Source of the DNA: Zeimonas sediminis
Lineage (GTDB): Bacteria > Pseudomonadota > Gammaproteobacteria > Burkholderiales > Burkholderiaceae_E
Assembly: GCF_023721795.1 (NCBI RefSeq)
Contig: NZ_JAMQYE010000001.1
Coordinates: forward strand, 2,391,671 to 2,455,670
DNA: 64,000 bases
Reading direction: 5' to 3'
Part shown: positions 48,996-58,764 of the stretch, piece by piece
How positions within the stretch are numbered: position 1 is the stretch's first letter
Layout: each line of letters begins with the position of its first letter
Program-made: the position numbers and the translations under genes
Notes under the pieces: model-generated
Database searches by the model: none
What the model saw: the letters and a program-made list of their open reading frames with translations, nothing else
Told to the model about the DNA's origin: nothing

Positions 48996-51035
48996 GTGAC
49001 CCGCTCCCTCCTCCAACCCGAACACCTTGCGCTGATCGAGGGCGGCGTCGGCGTGTCGGTGGCCTCGCGCGACCGCGCGCTGATGCCCGACCTGGTGCGC
49101 GCGCTGGCCGCGCGAATCGAACCCTCGGGCGAGCTCACCGTGTTCCTGTCGGGCGCCGACGGGGCCTCGGTGCTGGCGAACCTGCGCGACAGCGACGCGG
49201 TCGCGGTCGTCTTCAGCCAGCCTTCCACGCACCGCACGCTGCAGCTGAAGGGGCGCGCCCTGTCGGCGGCGCCGGCCGCGCCGGCCGATCTCGCGCTGGT
49301 GCGGCAGCGCCGCGACGCGATGTTTCGCGACCTGGCGAAGATCGGCTTCGACGAGCGCTTCGCGCAGGGGCTGCTGCACTTCGACCCGCAGGACCTGGTC
49401 GCGCTGCGCCTCGCTGCGGACAGCGCCTTCGAGCAGACGCCCGGACCGCGCGCCGGGGCCGCCATCGCTACGGCAGGACCGCGGCCCGTCGGCGCTCCGC
49501 GCCGGGACGCGAACGGCGGGCCCGCGCCCGGCGCGCGGGTGCCCGCGCTGGAGTCGGTGCCTGCGTCCGCGCCCGGCCTGCCGGCATCGGTCCCGGCCGC
49601 CGCCGCTTCCGCGACGCCCGCCCGCGGCCCCCGCCCCGCCCCGAGCCTCGGCGCGATCCGCCACTGCCTGGAAGGCGCGACGCCGGGCGTGATCGCGACC
49701 TGCGCGCCCGACGGCACGCCGAACGTGAGCTACCTGTCTCAGGTGCAGTACGTGGACGAAGGGCACGTGGCGCTGTCCTTCCAGTTCTTCAACAAGACCC
49801 GCGCCAACGTGCTGGCCAATCCGCGCGCGCGGCTGATCGTGATCGACCCCGCGCACGGCGCGATGTACCGGTTGACGCTGCGCTACCTGCGCACCGAGAC
49901 AGCGGGGCCGCTGTTCGAGCACATGCGGGCGATGCTCGAGAGCGTCGCCTCGCACGCCGGCATGGCCGACGTGTTCCGCCTGCTGGGCGCCGACGTCTAC
50001 CGGGTCGAGGCGCTGGCGGTGGCGCACGGCGAGCCGACCGGCCTGGCCGAGGGCCCGAGCCGCCTGGCCGCGCTACGGGCCGCCGCGGCGCGGATCGTGG
50101 CCTGCGCCGACCTGCACGCGCTGCTCGACGAGACGCTCGCCGCGCTGCACGAGCACCTGCGGATCGAGCACTCGATGCTGCTGCTGCTCGACCGCGCGGC
50201 CGGCCGGCTGTACACGGTCGCGAGCCGCGGCTACCCGGCCTCGGGCGTCGGCTCCGAGGTGCCGCTCGGGGCGGGCGTGGTCGGCGTGGCGGTGAAGGAG
50301 GGCACGCCGATCCGGCTGTCGCGCCTGACCTCGGCCTATGCCTACGGCCGCGCGATCCGCGAAGCGGCCGCCCGCGAGGGCCTGGCCGGCGCCTTCGAGA
50401 CCGAGATCCCCTTCCCCGGCCTGGTCGCGCCGCGCAGCCAGCTGGCGGTGCCGATCCGGATGGCCGGCGACACGGTGGGCGCGCTGCTGGTCGAGAGCAC
50501 CGAGGACCTGCGCTTCGGCTACGACGACGAGGACGCGCTGGCCACTCTGGCCGCGCTGGTCGGCCAGACGATGCACGTGCTGCAGCAGCGCGACGACCTC
50601 GACGCGGCCCACGGCCCGGCGGCACAGCCGGGTCCGGCCTCTCCCGACCGCGCGGCCGCCGGACGCGACGGCACGGCCAGCGCCGCCTGCGAGCCGGCCG
50701 CGGCCACAGGCGAGCCGGTCACCGTGCGCCACTACCCCGCCGACCACAGCGTGTTCCTCGACGGCGACTACCTGATCAAGGGCGTGGCCGGGGCGATCCT
50801 GTGGGCGCTGGTGTCCGAGCACACGGTCACCGGCCGGACCGCCTTCAGCAACCGCGAGCTGCGGCTCGACCCGCGCATCCCGTTGCCCGAGATCGGCGAC
50901 AACCTGGAGGCGCGGCTGGTGCTGCTGCAGCGCCGGCTCGTCGAGCGCAAGGCCTGCGTGCGGATCGAGAAGAGCGGGCGCGGGCGCTTCTGCCTGCGCG
51001 TGGAGCGGCCGCTCGTGCTGCAACAGGTCGGCTGA
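48996..51035 (+). CDS. Multidomain PNPOx-like / GAF / winged-helix-like protein
   Basis: A 679-residue soluble protein. Two flavin/FMN-barrel-like PNPOx domains come first: ~5-140 (IEGGVGVSVASRDRALMPDL) and ~215-340 (EGATPGVIATCAPDGTPNVS, then NKTRANVLANPRARLIVIDP). A GAF domain (~355-530, EHLRIEHSMLLLLDRAAGRL, VPLGAGVVGVAVKEGTPIRL) follows. The C-terminal ~100 residues (HSVFLDGDYLIKGVAGAILW, then FSNRELRLDPRIPLPEIGDN) look like a winged-helix domain. GTG 48996 gives MTRSLLQPEHL; TTG 48969 is an alternative. It resembles a redox or nitrosative stress sensor-regulator, an idea supported by the hemerythrin-like gene facing it. The precise role is unknown. Confidence 0.82.
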   Translation: MTRSLLQPEHLALIEGGVGVSVASRDRALMPDLVRALAARIEPSGELTVFLSGADGASVLANLRDSDAVAVVFSQPSTHRTLQLKGRALSAAPAAPADLALVRQRRDAMFRDLAKIGFDERFAQGLLHFDPQDLVALRLAADSAFEQTPGPRAGAAIATAGPRPVGAPRRDANGGPAPGARVPALESVPASAPGLPASVPAAAASATPARGPRPAPSLGAIRHCLEGATPGVIATCAPDGTPNVSYLSQVQYVDEGHVALSFQFFNKTRANVLANPRARLIVIDPAHGAMYRLTLRYLRTETAGPLFEHMRAMLESVASHAGMADVFRLLGADVYRVEALAVAHGEPTGLAEGPSRLAALRAAAARIVACADLHALLDETLAALHEHLRIEHSMLLLLDRAAGRLYTVASRGYPASGVGSEVPLGAGVVGVAVKEGTPIRLSRLTSAYAYGRAIREAAAREGLAGAFETEIPFPGLVAPRSQLAVPIRMAGDTVGALLVESTEDLRFGYDDEDALATLAALVGQTMHVLQQRDDLDAAHGPAAQPGPASPDRAAAGRDGTASAACEPAAATGEPVTVRHYPADHSVFLDGDYLIKGVAGAILWALVSEHTVTGRTAFSNRELRLDPRIPLPEIGDNLEARLVLLQRRLVERKACVRIEKSGRGRFCLRVERPLVLQQVG

Positions 51036-51097
51036 ACCCGTCGCGCGCCGGCACCGGGCGGCGGCGCGCGGCCATGCAGGCACGCGCCGCCGCGGGC

Positions 51098-51856
51098 TCA
51101 CCAGCGCTCGGCGAGCCGCAGCCCCGGATGCGCGCCGACCGGCGCCGACGGCAGGCCGAGCGCCGCCGCGAGCCGCGTCCAGTCGCCGGCGGGAAGCCGG
51201 TCGCGCGCGATCGCGAGCGCGCCCTCGAAGGCCTCGCGCGGGGCGCCCTCGCGCATGCCCGACAGCATCGCCACGCGATCGCCGTGCGGCAGCGCGGGCA
51301 TGAACCAGTTCAGCGCGCGCGCCATCAGCATCGGCGGGATCGACGCGACGATCGCGTGCTCGATCCCGAGCAGCTCGGCGTCGGAGTACTCGGCCCACAG
51401 GATCGGCATCAGCCGCGTTTCCTCGTAGTGCATGTGCTCGAGGTTCTCGGCCACGAACAGCGCGAGCCGGCGGTACAGCGCCAGCGCCGCCTGCGCGCGA
51501 TCGGCCGGGCCGGCCTGCTCGAGCACCGCGGCGTCGCGGCGCAGCGCGGCGATCGCCTGGCCGTGCGACACGTGGTCGTCGGCGTTGTGCGCAGCGCTGC
51601 CGGGCCTGCGCGCCTCGAGCGCGGTGTGCACGAATCGGTTCTCGTCCTCGATGTGCAGGTCGCAGATCTCGAGCAGGTCGCGCAGCTGCCCGATCGCGCC
51701 GGCGCGCTCGCCGTCGTCGGCGGGGTCCATCCGCCCCACGCGGGCCAGCGTGTCGGTCATGTACAGGCGGAGCGCCTTGTGGATGTTCACGTAGAGGTCG
51801 AAGCGCCCGGCCTGCGACGCATCGGCGAGGGCGGGTTCGAAAGCGGCCTGGTCCAT
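51098..51856 (-). CDS. Hemerythrin-like domain protein
   Basis: A 252-residue helical protein starting at ATG 51856, with AAGGAAG upstream; an in-frame ATG at 51898 is less likely. Conserved iron-ligand candidates are the His in LYVNIHKALRLYMTDTLARV, ICDLHIEDENRFVHTALEAR, and HMHYEETRLMPILWAEYSDA (H-x-x-x-E-E pattern). Hemerythrin-like proteins bind oxygen or nitric oxide at a di-iron site. It is convergent with the PNPOx-GAF gene (62 bp), a pairing that suggests a shared role in NO or oxygen stress, though no operon links them. Confidence 0.85.
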   Translation of the reverse strand: MDQAAFEPALADASQAGRFDLYVNIHKALRLYMTDTLARVGRMDPADDGERAGAIGQLRDLLEICDLHIEDENRFVHTALEARRPGSAAHNADDHVSHGQAIAALRRDAAVLEQAGPADRAQAALALYRRLALFVAENLEHMHYEETRLMPILWAEYSDAELLGIEHAIVASIPPMLMARALNWFMPALPHGDRVAMLSGMREGAPREAFEGALAIARDRLPAGDWTRLAAALGLPSAPVGAHPGLRLAERW

Positions 51857-51974
51857 TTGTGTCTTCCTTCGTTGATCGTTGGGATCGTGATCGCGCAATC
51901 GCGATGGAAGGAAGTCTAGGAAGACGCGCGCGGCGCCGCTCTTAAGAATTGGCTCAGCGCTTCGTAAGAGTTCC

Positions 51975-53717
<1,743 letters not shown>

Positions 53718-53721
53718 CGGC

Positions 53722-54603
53722 TCAGCCCGTTCCCTCGATCGGCGCCCCTCGGCCGGCGGAGCCGCCCGCGCCGGCCGCAAGCCTCGCGGCCCGGCCGGGG
53801 CGATCGTCGGGGTAGCCGCCGAAGCTGCGCAGGAAGCCGGCGACGCCCTGGTGCGCTGCCGGCTCGCCGATCGCGGCGACGAAGCGCTGGCGCTCTTCCT
53901 CGAGCGCGGCCTCGATGCCGGCGAGCGCCGCCTCGGGGCCGCGCAGCAGGCGCTTGGACTCGCGCATCGTGACGACCGGCGCGCCGGCCACCCTCTCGGC
54001 GAGCCGCCGGGCGGCATCGGGCACCTCGGCCGCCGGCGCCAACTCGTTGACGATGCCCCAGTCCAGCGCCTGCGGCGCGCTCACGCTGCGGTTCAGCAGC
54101 AGGCAGGCGGCGGCGCGGCGCGCGCCCACCAGCCGGGGCAGCAGCGCGGTCCAGCCGCCGTCGGGCGTGAAGCCGGCGGTCGCGTAGTGCGCCTTGAAGA
54201 CCGCGTGCTCGGCCATCACCGCCAGGTCGCAGGCCAGCACCAGCCCCAGCGAGCCGCCGGTGACGTGGCCGTGCACCGCGGCCACCACCGGCTGCGGCAG
54301 CTTCAGCAGCGCGAGCACCGCCTGGTTCAGAAGGCCCACCAGCTCGGCAGCGTAGGTCTGCAGCGAGGGACCGGCCATCTCGGCGGCGAAGCGGCGCATG
54401 TCTCCACCGATCGAGAAGGCCTCGCCCTCGGCGGCGAGCACCACGGCGCGCGTGTCGGCGCGTCGCCCTGTCTGCTCGAGCGCCACGCACAGGTCGAGCA
54501 GCAGGTCGGGCACCAGCGCGTTGTGCATCGCGGGCCGGGCCAGCGTGAGCGTGGCGACCGGGCCGGCGTGCTCGACCCTGACCAGCGCTCGGCGGGCGCT
54601 CAC
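53722..54603 (-). CDS. Enoyl-CoA hydratase/isomerase family protein (isomerase-like)
   Basis: A 293-residue crotonase-fold enzyme starting at GTG 54603, which overlaps the LivM stop (GTGA). AFSIGGDMRRFA and VHGHVTGGSLGLVLACDLAV provide the CoA and oxyanion features. The two glutamates of hydratases appear to be missing: the GGGCE position reads GGSLG, and the PE position reads HYATAGFTPDGG. The PDGG aspartate matches the position used by enoyl-CoA isomerases such as PaaG. It therefore looks like a double-bond isomerase or a hydrolase-type member rather than a hydratase. It is translationally coupled to the transporter. Confidence 0.88.
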   Translation of the reverse strand: MSARRALVRVEHAGPVATLTLARPAMHNALVPDLLLDLCVALEQTGRRADTRAVVLAAEGEAFSIGGDMRRFAAEMAGPSLQTYAAELVGLLNQAVLALLKLPQPVVAAVHGHVTGGSLGLVLACDLAVMAEHAVFKAHYATAGFTPDGGWTALLPRLVGARRAAACLLLNRSVSAPQALDWGIVNELAPAAEVPDAARRLAERVAGAPVVTMRESKRLLRGPEAALAGIEAALEEERQRFVAAIGEPAAHQGVAGFLRSFGGYPDDRPGRAARLAAGAGGSAGRGAPIEGTG

Positions 54604-55772
54604 GCTTCGCTCCGTCCCGGCGCGGCCGGTCCCGCCCCGCCATCGCCCGGTCCCGCCCCGCCACCGCCCGGTCCCGCCCCGCCATCGCCCGCGCCCGCGC
54701 GGACCGCGCGCTCGATCGCGCGCGCCCGCAGCCGGCCCACGATTCCGGTCGGGAAGTGGTAGACCGACAGCACGAACAGCAGGCCCAGCCACAGCAGCCA
54801 GCGGTCGGGCGAGAACAGCGCGGCCAGCAGCGGCACGCCCTCGAGGCCGCCGGCGATCCAGGCCATGAAGTCCTGCAGGTAACTCTGCGCGAACACGAAC
54901 AGCGCGCTGCCGATCACCGCGCCGTACATCGTGCCCATGCCGCCGATCACCACGATCAGCAGCGTGTCGAGCATGATCTCGAAAGACAGCGAGGTGTCGG
55001 GGCCGTTGTAGCGCAGCCAGATCGCGAGCAGCGCGCCGGCCAGCGTGGCGAACAGCGCGGCCAGCACGTTGGACACGGTGCGGAAGACCACGGTTCGATA
55101 GCCGATCGCCTCGGCGCGGAAGTCGTTCTCGCGGATCGCCTGCAGCACGCGGCCGAACGGCGAGTTCACGATCCGCAGCAGCATCAGGAACAGCGCCAGC
55201 ACCGCGAAGAACAGCAGGTAGTAGGTGATGACGCGGCCGTCGACGTCGAGCCCCAGGATCGGGTTCTCGAAGGGCTCGAACGAGGGCCGCAGCATGCGCG
55301 GCACCCTGAAGCTCAGGCCGTCCTCGCCGCCGGTGATCTCGGACAGCTGCGAGGCCAGCGTCTGGAACGCGCTCGCCACCGCCAGCGTGATCATCGCGAA
55401 GAAGATCGCCTTGACCCGCAGGCTGAACAGGCCGATCACCAGCGCGAGCAGCGCCGACAGCGCCAGCGCGCAGAGGATGCCGACGCCCAGCGCGCCCCAG
55501 CTGGCGTCGAGCCGGGTGCTGGCGATCGCCACGCCGTAGGCGCCGATGCCGAAGAACATCGTGTGCGCGAAGGACACGATGCCGGTGTAGCCCAACAGCA
55601 GGTCGTAGCTGGCCACCAGCAGCACGAAGACCAGGATCTTCGCGGCCACCGACATCGAGCGCGCGCCGGGGAACACGAAGGGCACCAGCGCGAGCAGCAC
55701 CACGATGGCCAGCAGCATCGCGGCCACGATGCGGCTGCGCGGATAGTCGGCCGACAGCAGGCTGCGGATCAT
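54600..55772 (-). CDS. livM: Branched-chain amino acid-type ABC permease (LivM)
   Basis: A 390-residue permease with ~10 helices. YDLLLGYTGIVSFAHTMFFG and YNGPDTSLSFEIMLDTLLIV, then VIGGMGTMYGAVIGSALFVF are typical LivM motifs. The C-terminus carries a glycine-rich tail (GDGGAGP, GGGGAGP, GDGGAGP) encoded by a 21-bp triplicate. ATG 55772 overlaps livH (ATGA). Systems of this type import branched amino acids, urea, or aromatic and other organic acids. Confidence 0.94.
   Translation of the reverse strand: MIRSLLSADYPRSRIVAAMLLAIVVLLALVPFVFPGARSMSVAAKILVFVLLVASYDLLLGYTGIVSFAHTMFFGIGAYGVAIASTRLDASWGALGVGILCALALSALLALVIGLFSLRVKAIFFAMITLAVASAFQTLASQLSEITGGEDGLSFRVPRMLRPSFEPFENPILGLDVDGRVITYYLLFFAVLALFLMLLRIVNSPFGRVLQAIRENDFRAEAIGYRTVVFRTVSNVLAALFATLAGALLAIWLRYNGPDTSLSFEIMLDTLLIVVIGGMGTMYGAVIGSALFVFAQSYLQDFMAWIAGGLEGVPLLAALFSPDRWLLWLGLLFVLSVYHFPTGIVGRLRARAIERAVRAGAGDGGAGPGGGGAGPGDGGAGPAAPGRSEA
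54627..54689. repeat. 21-bp tandem repeat at the livM 3' end
   Basis: Three 21-bp units occupy 54627-54647, 54648-54668 and 54669-54689; they begin CGGTCCCGCCCCGCC and differ only at one base (ATC or ACC in the last part). They encode three in-frame heptapeptides in the LivM tail. Confidence 0.9.
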
Positions 55773-56791
55773 TGCTTGCCCCCGGCGTACAGGCCCTGCG
55801 GGCGCCACAGCAGGATCAGCACCATCAGCAGGATGTTCGAGAACAGCGCGACCTTGGGCGCCAGGAAGCCGGTGTAGTTGGCCATCAGCCCGACCAGCAG
55901 CGCGCCGAGAAAGCAGCCCCCCACCGAGCCCAGGCCGCCGATGATGATCACGATGAAGATCAGGATGTTCACCTGCGCGCCCATCTGCGGCACCAGGTTC
56001 TGCTGGTAGAGGCCCCACATCACGCCGCCCAGGCCGGCCAGCGCCGAGCCGGCCACGAACACGCCGACGAACATCCGGCGGATCCGGTAGCCGAGGCTCT
56101 CGACCATCTCGCGGTCCTGCACGCCGGCGCGGATCAGCAGGCCGATCTTGGTGCGGGCCAGCACCCACAGCATCGCCGCGAACACGGCCAGGCCCACGCC
56201 GACCGCGATGACGCGGTACTTCTCGATCGCCGCGTCGCCGACCAGCCAGGCGCCGCGCAGGCCCTCGGGCAGCGGCAGCGGGATCTGCTGCGGGCCCCAG
56301 ATCGCCTTGATCAGCTCCTCGCCGATGATCATGCCGCCCATCGTGATCAGGATCTGCTTCAGGTGCTGGCCGTAGACCGGCCGCACGATCGCCCGCTCGA
56401 AGACCCAGCCGATCGCGCCAGCTACCGACATCGCGACGACCATCGCGATCGCGATCGCGACCAGGTTCAGCAGCATCGAGTCGGCGGTGGTCAGCGCAGC
56501 CATCGGGCCGAGCACCGACATCGCCACGAAGGCGCCCAGCGCGATGAACAGTCCGTGGCCGAAGTTCAGCACGTCCATCAGGCCGAAGATCAGCGTGAGG
56601 CCCGACGCGATGATGAAGACGATCATGCCCATGGCCAGGCCGGCCACGGTCAGCGTGGCCCAGCTCGACAGGCTGCCGACCAGCGGCAGCGCGGCCAGCG
56701 CCAGCGCCGGCGCGAGCAGCAGCGGCAGGCGCTCGCGAAGCGCGGCGCTCGCGGTCAGGCTCGCGCTCGGTTGATTCGCGCCGGCGCTCAT
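55769..56791 (-). CDS. livH: Branched-chain amino acid-type ABC permease (LivH)
   Basis: A 340-residue permease with ~8-9 helices. ASGLTLIFGLMDVLNFGHGL and RAGVQDREMVESLGYRIRRM, then FIVIIIGGLGSVGGCFLGAL are the LivH hallmarks. It overlaps livF upstream and livM downstream by 4 bp each, which ties the four transporter genes into one translational unit. Confidence 0.95.
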   Translation of the reverse strand: MSAGANQPSASLTASAALRERLPLLLAPALALAALPLVGSLSSWATLTVAGLAMGMIVFIIASGLTLIFGLMDVLNFGHGLFIALGAFVAMSVLGPMAALTTADSMLLNLVAIAIAMVVAMSVAGAIGWVFERAIVRPVYGQHLKQILITMGGMIIGEELIKAIWGPQQIPLPLPEGLRGAWLVGDAAIEKYRVIAVGVGLAVFAAMLWVLARTKIGLLIRAGVQDREMVESLGYRIRRMFVGVFVAGSALAGLGGVMWGLYQQNLVPQMGAQVNILIFIVIIIGGLGSVGGCFLGALLVGLMANYTGFLAPKVALFSNILLMVLILLWRPQGLYAGGKQ

Positions 56792-57579
56792 TGGTGCGCT
56801 CCCAGTGAAAGGCCCAGCAGGCGCGACTGCAGCGCCTCGTCCCCGGCCAGTTCGGCCATCGGCCCGCGGTGCACGACGCGGCCGTCGTCCATCACCGCCA
56901 CCGTGTCGCCGAGCTGGCTCGCGAACGCGAAGTTCTGCTCGACCAGCAGGATCGTCGCGCCGTCGGCCTTCAGCTCGCGAAAGGCCGACAACATGTTGCG
57001 GATGATGGACGGAGCCAGGCCCTTGCTCGGCTCGTCGATCAGGATCAGCTTGCGCGGCTCGACGATCGCGCGCGACACGGCCAGCATCTGCTTCTGGCCG
57101 CCCGACAAGAGACCGGCCGGATGGTTCCAGAACTTCTGCATCGCGGGGAACAGGCCGAAGATCCAGCGCAGCCGCGCCGGGTCGATGTCGGCCTCGCGGC
57201 GCGCGCCGCGCGCGGCCAGCACCATGTTCTCGCGCACGGAGAGCTCGCCGAAGATGCCCATGTTCTCGGGCACGTAGGCGATGCCCCGCTGCGAGATGTC
57301 GGGGGTGGCGAGCTTCGAGATGTCCTCGCCGGCGAAGGCGATCCCGCCGGCGGAGGCCTGCCACAAGCCCATGATCGTGCGCAGCGTGGTGGTCTTGCCG
57401 GCGCCGTTGCGGCCGAGCAGCAGCGTGGTCTGGCCGGCCGGCACGTCCAGGTCGACGCCGTGCAGGATGTGGTACGCGCCGATGTGCGTGTGCACGCCGG
57501 CGAGCGAGAGCAGCGGCGCGGCGGCGGTGGCCGCGGCGCTGCCCGCCGCGCCCGGCGCGGTCTGCATCGCATCGCTCAT
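56788..57579 (-). CDS. livF: ABC transporter ATP-binding protein (LivF)
   Basis: A 263-residue ATPase. Walker A GRNGAGKT, PENMGIFGELSVRENM, signature LLSGGQKQMLAVSRAI, Walker B KLILIDEPSKGLAPSI and VEQNFAFASQLGD are the LivF pattern. The ATG at 57579 is favoured because it overlaps the livG stop; a short alanine-rich leader precedes the domain. It drives import with LivG. Confidence 0.95.
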   Translation of the reverse strand: MSDAMQTAPGAAGSAAATAAAPLLSLAGVHTHIGAYHILHGVDLDVPAGQTTLLLGRNGAGKTTTLRTIMGLWQASAGGIAFAGEDISKLATPDISQRGIAYVPENMGIFGELSVRENMVLAARGARREADIDPARLRWIFGLFPAMQKFWNHPAGLLSGGQKQMLAVSRAIVEPRKLILIDEPSKGLAPSIIRNMLSAFRELKADGATILLVEQNFAFASQLGDTVAVMDDGRVVHRGPMAELAGDEALQSRLLGLSLGAHQ

Positions 57580-58358
57580 CGCGCGGCCTCCGCTTCTTCC
57601 TCGTCCTCGGCGGCCATGCCGAGATAGGCCTGCTGCACCACCGGCGAGGCGATCACCTCGGCGGGCTCGCCGTCGGCCGCCAGCTTGCCGTTGTGCAGCA
57701 CGATGATCCGGTCCGACAGCTCGCGCACCACGTCCATCTTGTGCTCGACCAGCAGGATGGTCTTCGTGGTGTCGCGCTTGATCTCGCGGATCAGGTCGAG
57801 GATCACCGGCACCTCGTCCACGCTCATGCCCGCGGTCGGCTCGTCGAACATGAACACGGTGGGCTCGAGCGCGATCAGGATGCCGACCTCGAGCTTGCGC
57901 TGGTCGCCGTGCGGCAGGCTGGCCGCCGGCGCATCGCGGCGCGCGGTCAGCGAGATCCGCTCCAGGATCGCCTCGGCCTCGGCGATCAGCGCGCGGTGGT
58001 TCGACCAGATCGACCACAGGTTCAGCCCCATGCCGCGCCGTGCCTGGATCGCCAAGCGCACGTTCTCCATGACCGACAGGTTCGGGAACAGGTTGGTCAG
58101 CTGGAAGGCACGGCCGAGGCCGCGCGCGGTGCGCTCGGGCGCCGGCAAGGAAGTGATGTCGTCGCCGCCCACGAACACGCGCCCGGAGCTGGCCTTCAAC
58201 TGCCCCGAGATCAAGTTGAAGTAGGTCGTCTTGCCCGCCCCGTTCGGTCCGACGATCGCCGTCAACGTGCCGGGCCGGAACGCGCACGACACCGAATCGA
58301 CGGCCACGTGGCCGCCGAAACGTATGGTCAGATCGCGAGTCTCGAGTGAGAAGGTCAT
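57576..58358 (-). CDS. livG: ABC transporter ATP-binding protein (LivG)
   Basis: A 260-residue ATPase with Walker A GPNGAGKT, GLGRAFQLTNLFPNLSVMEN, signature LPHGDQRKLEVGILIALEP (a slightly modified SGGQ motif), Walker B FMFDEPTAGMSVDEV and switch VEHKMDVVRELSD. The modified signature reads P-H-G-D-Q, as in several LivG-like ATPases of aromatic-acid transporters. It is the first gene of the GFHM block. Confidence 0.95.
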   Translation of the reverse strand: MTFSLETRDLTIRFGGHVAVDSVSCAFRPGTLTAIVGPNGAGKTTYFNLISGQLKASSGRVFVGGDDITSLPAPERTARGLGRAFQLTNLFPNLSVMENVRLAIQARRGMGLNLWSIWSNHRALIAEAEAILERISLTARRDAPAASLPHGDQRKLEVGILIALEPTVFMFDEPTAGMSVDEVPVILDLIREIKRDTTKTILLVEHKMDVVRELSDRIIVLHNGKLAADGEPAEVIASPVVQQAYLGMAAEDEEEAEAAR

Positions 58359-58764
58359 GAGATCGGCGTTCGATTGAGATCAGCGGGCAAATGAGATCCG
58401 AAGGCGCTAGAGATGAAGCTGCGGCGCAGTAACGGCTTGGAAGTCATTCAGCCGGAAGGCGAGGGGTGATTGCGATCGAATGGCGACCCACGCTTCGCAG
58501 GGCTGGTGCGTGGACTCGCGCTTCGGCGAGGCTTTCGAGCCGCCGAGCAGCACAGCCCTCGCGGGGGCAGTCGGCGAGCACTGTTCGAGCTCCGAGGCGC
58601 AAGGTCCGCAGGACCGCCGCGACGAGGGCGAGTTGCGCAGCCGCCCGCGAGGGCGAGCAGCGCAGGGCAGCCGAAGGCCGGCTCGACCGCCCCGCCGAAG
58701 CGCGGCCCCGCCCGCCGGCCCCGCCACGCCCAACCGCATGCGACGAAGCGTCAACCCGAGCGCG
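58359..58764. other. 406-bp intergenic region, no gene recognised
   Basis: This gap separates livG from the binding-protein gene in the same direction. No convincing coding sequence is seen on either strand. Around 58620-58660 the motif GCGAGGGCGAG occurs twice (in GACGAGGGCGAGTTGCGCAG and CGCGAGGGCGAGCAGCGCAG), and GAGCCGCCGAGCAGCACAGC lies nearby. It probably contains the promoter of livG and perhaps a processed leader. Confidence 0.6.

Noticed and set aside
58407-58754. A 115-codon minus-strand frame in the Liv intergenic gap
   Set aside because: It has low-complexity arginine/alanine-rich translation, no ribosome-binding site and no family resemblance.
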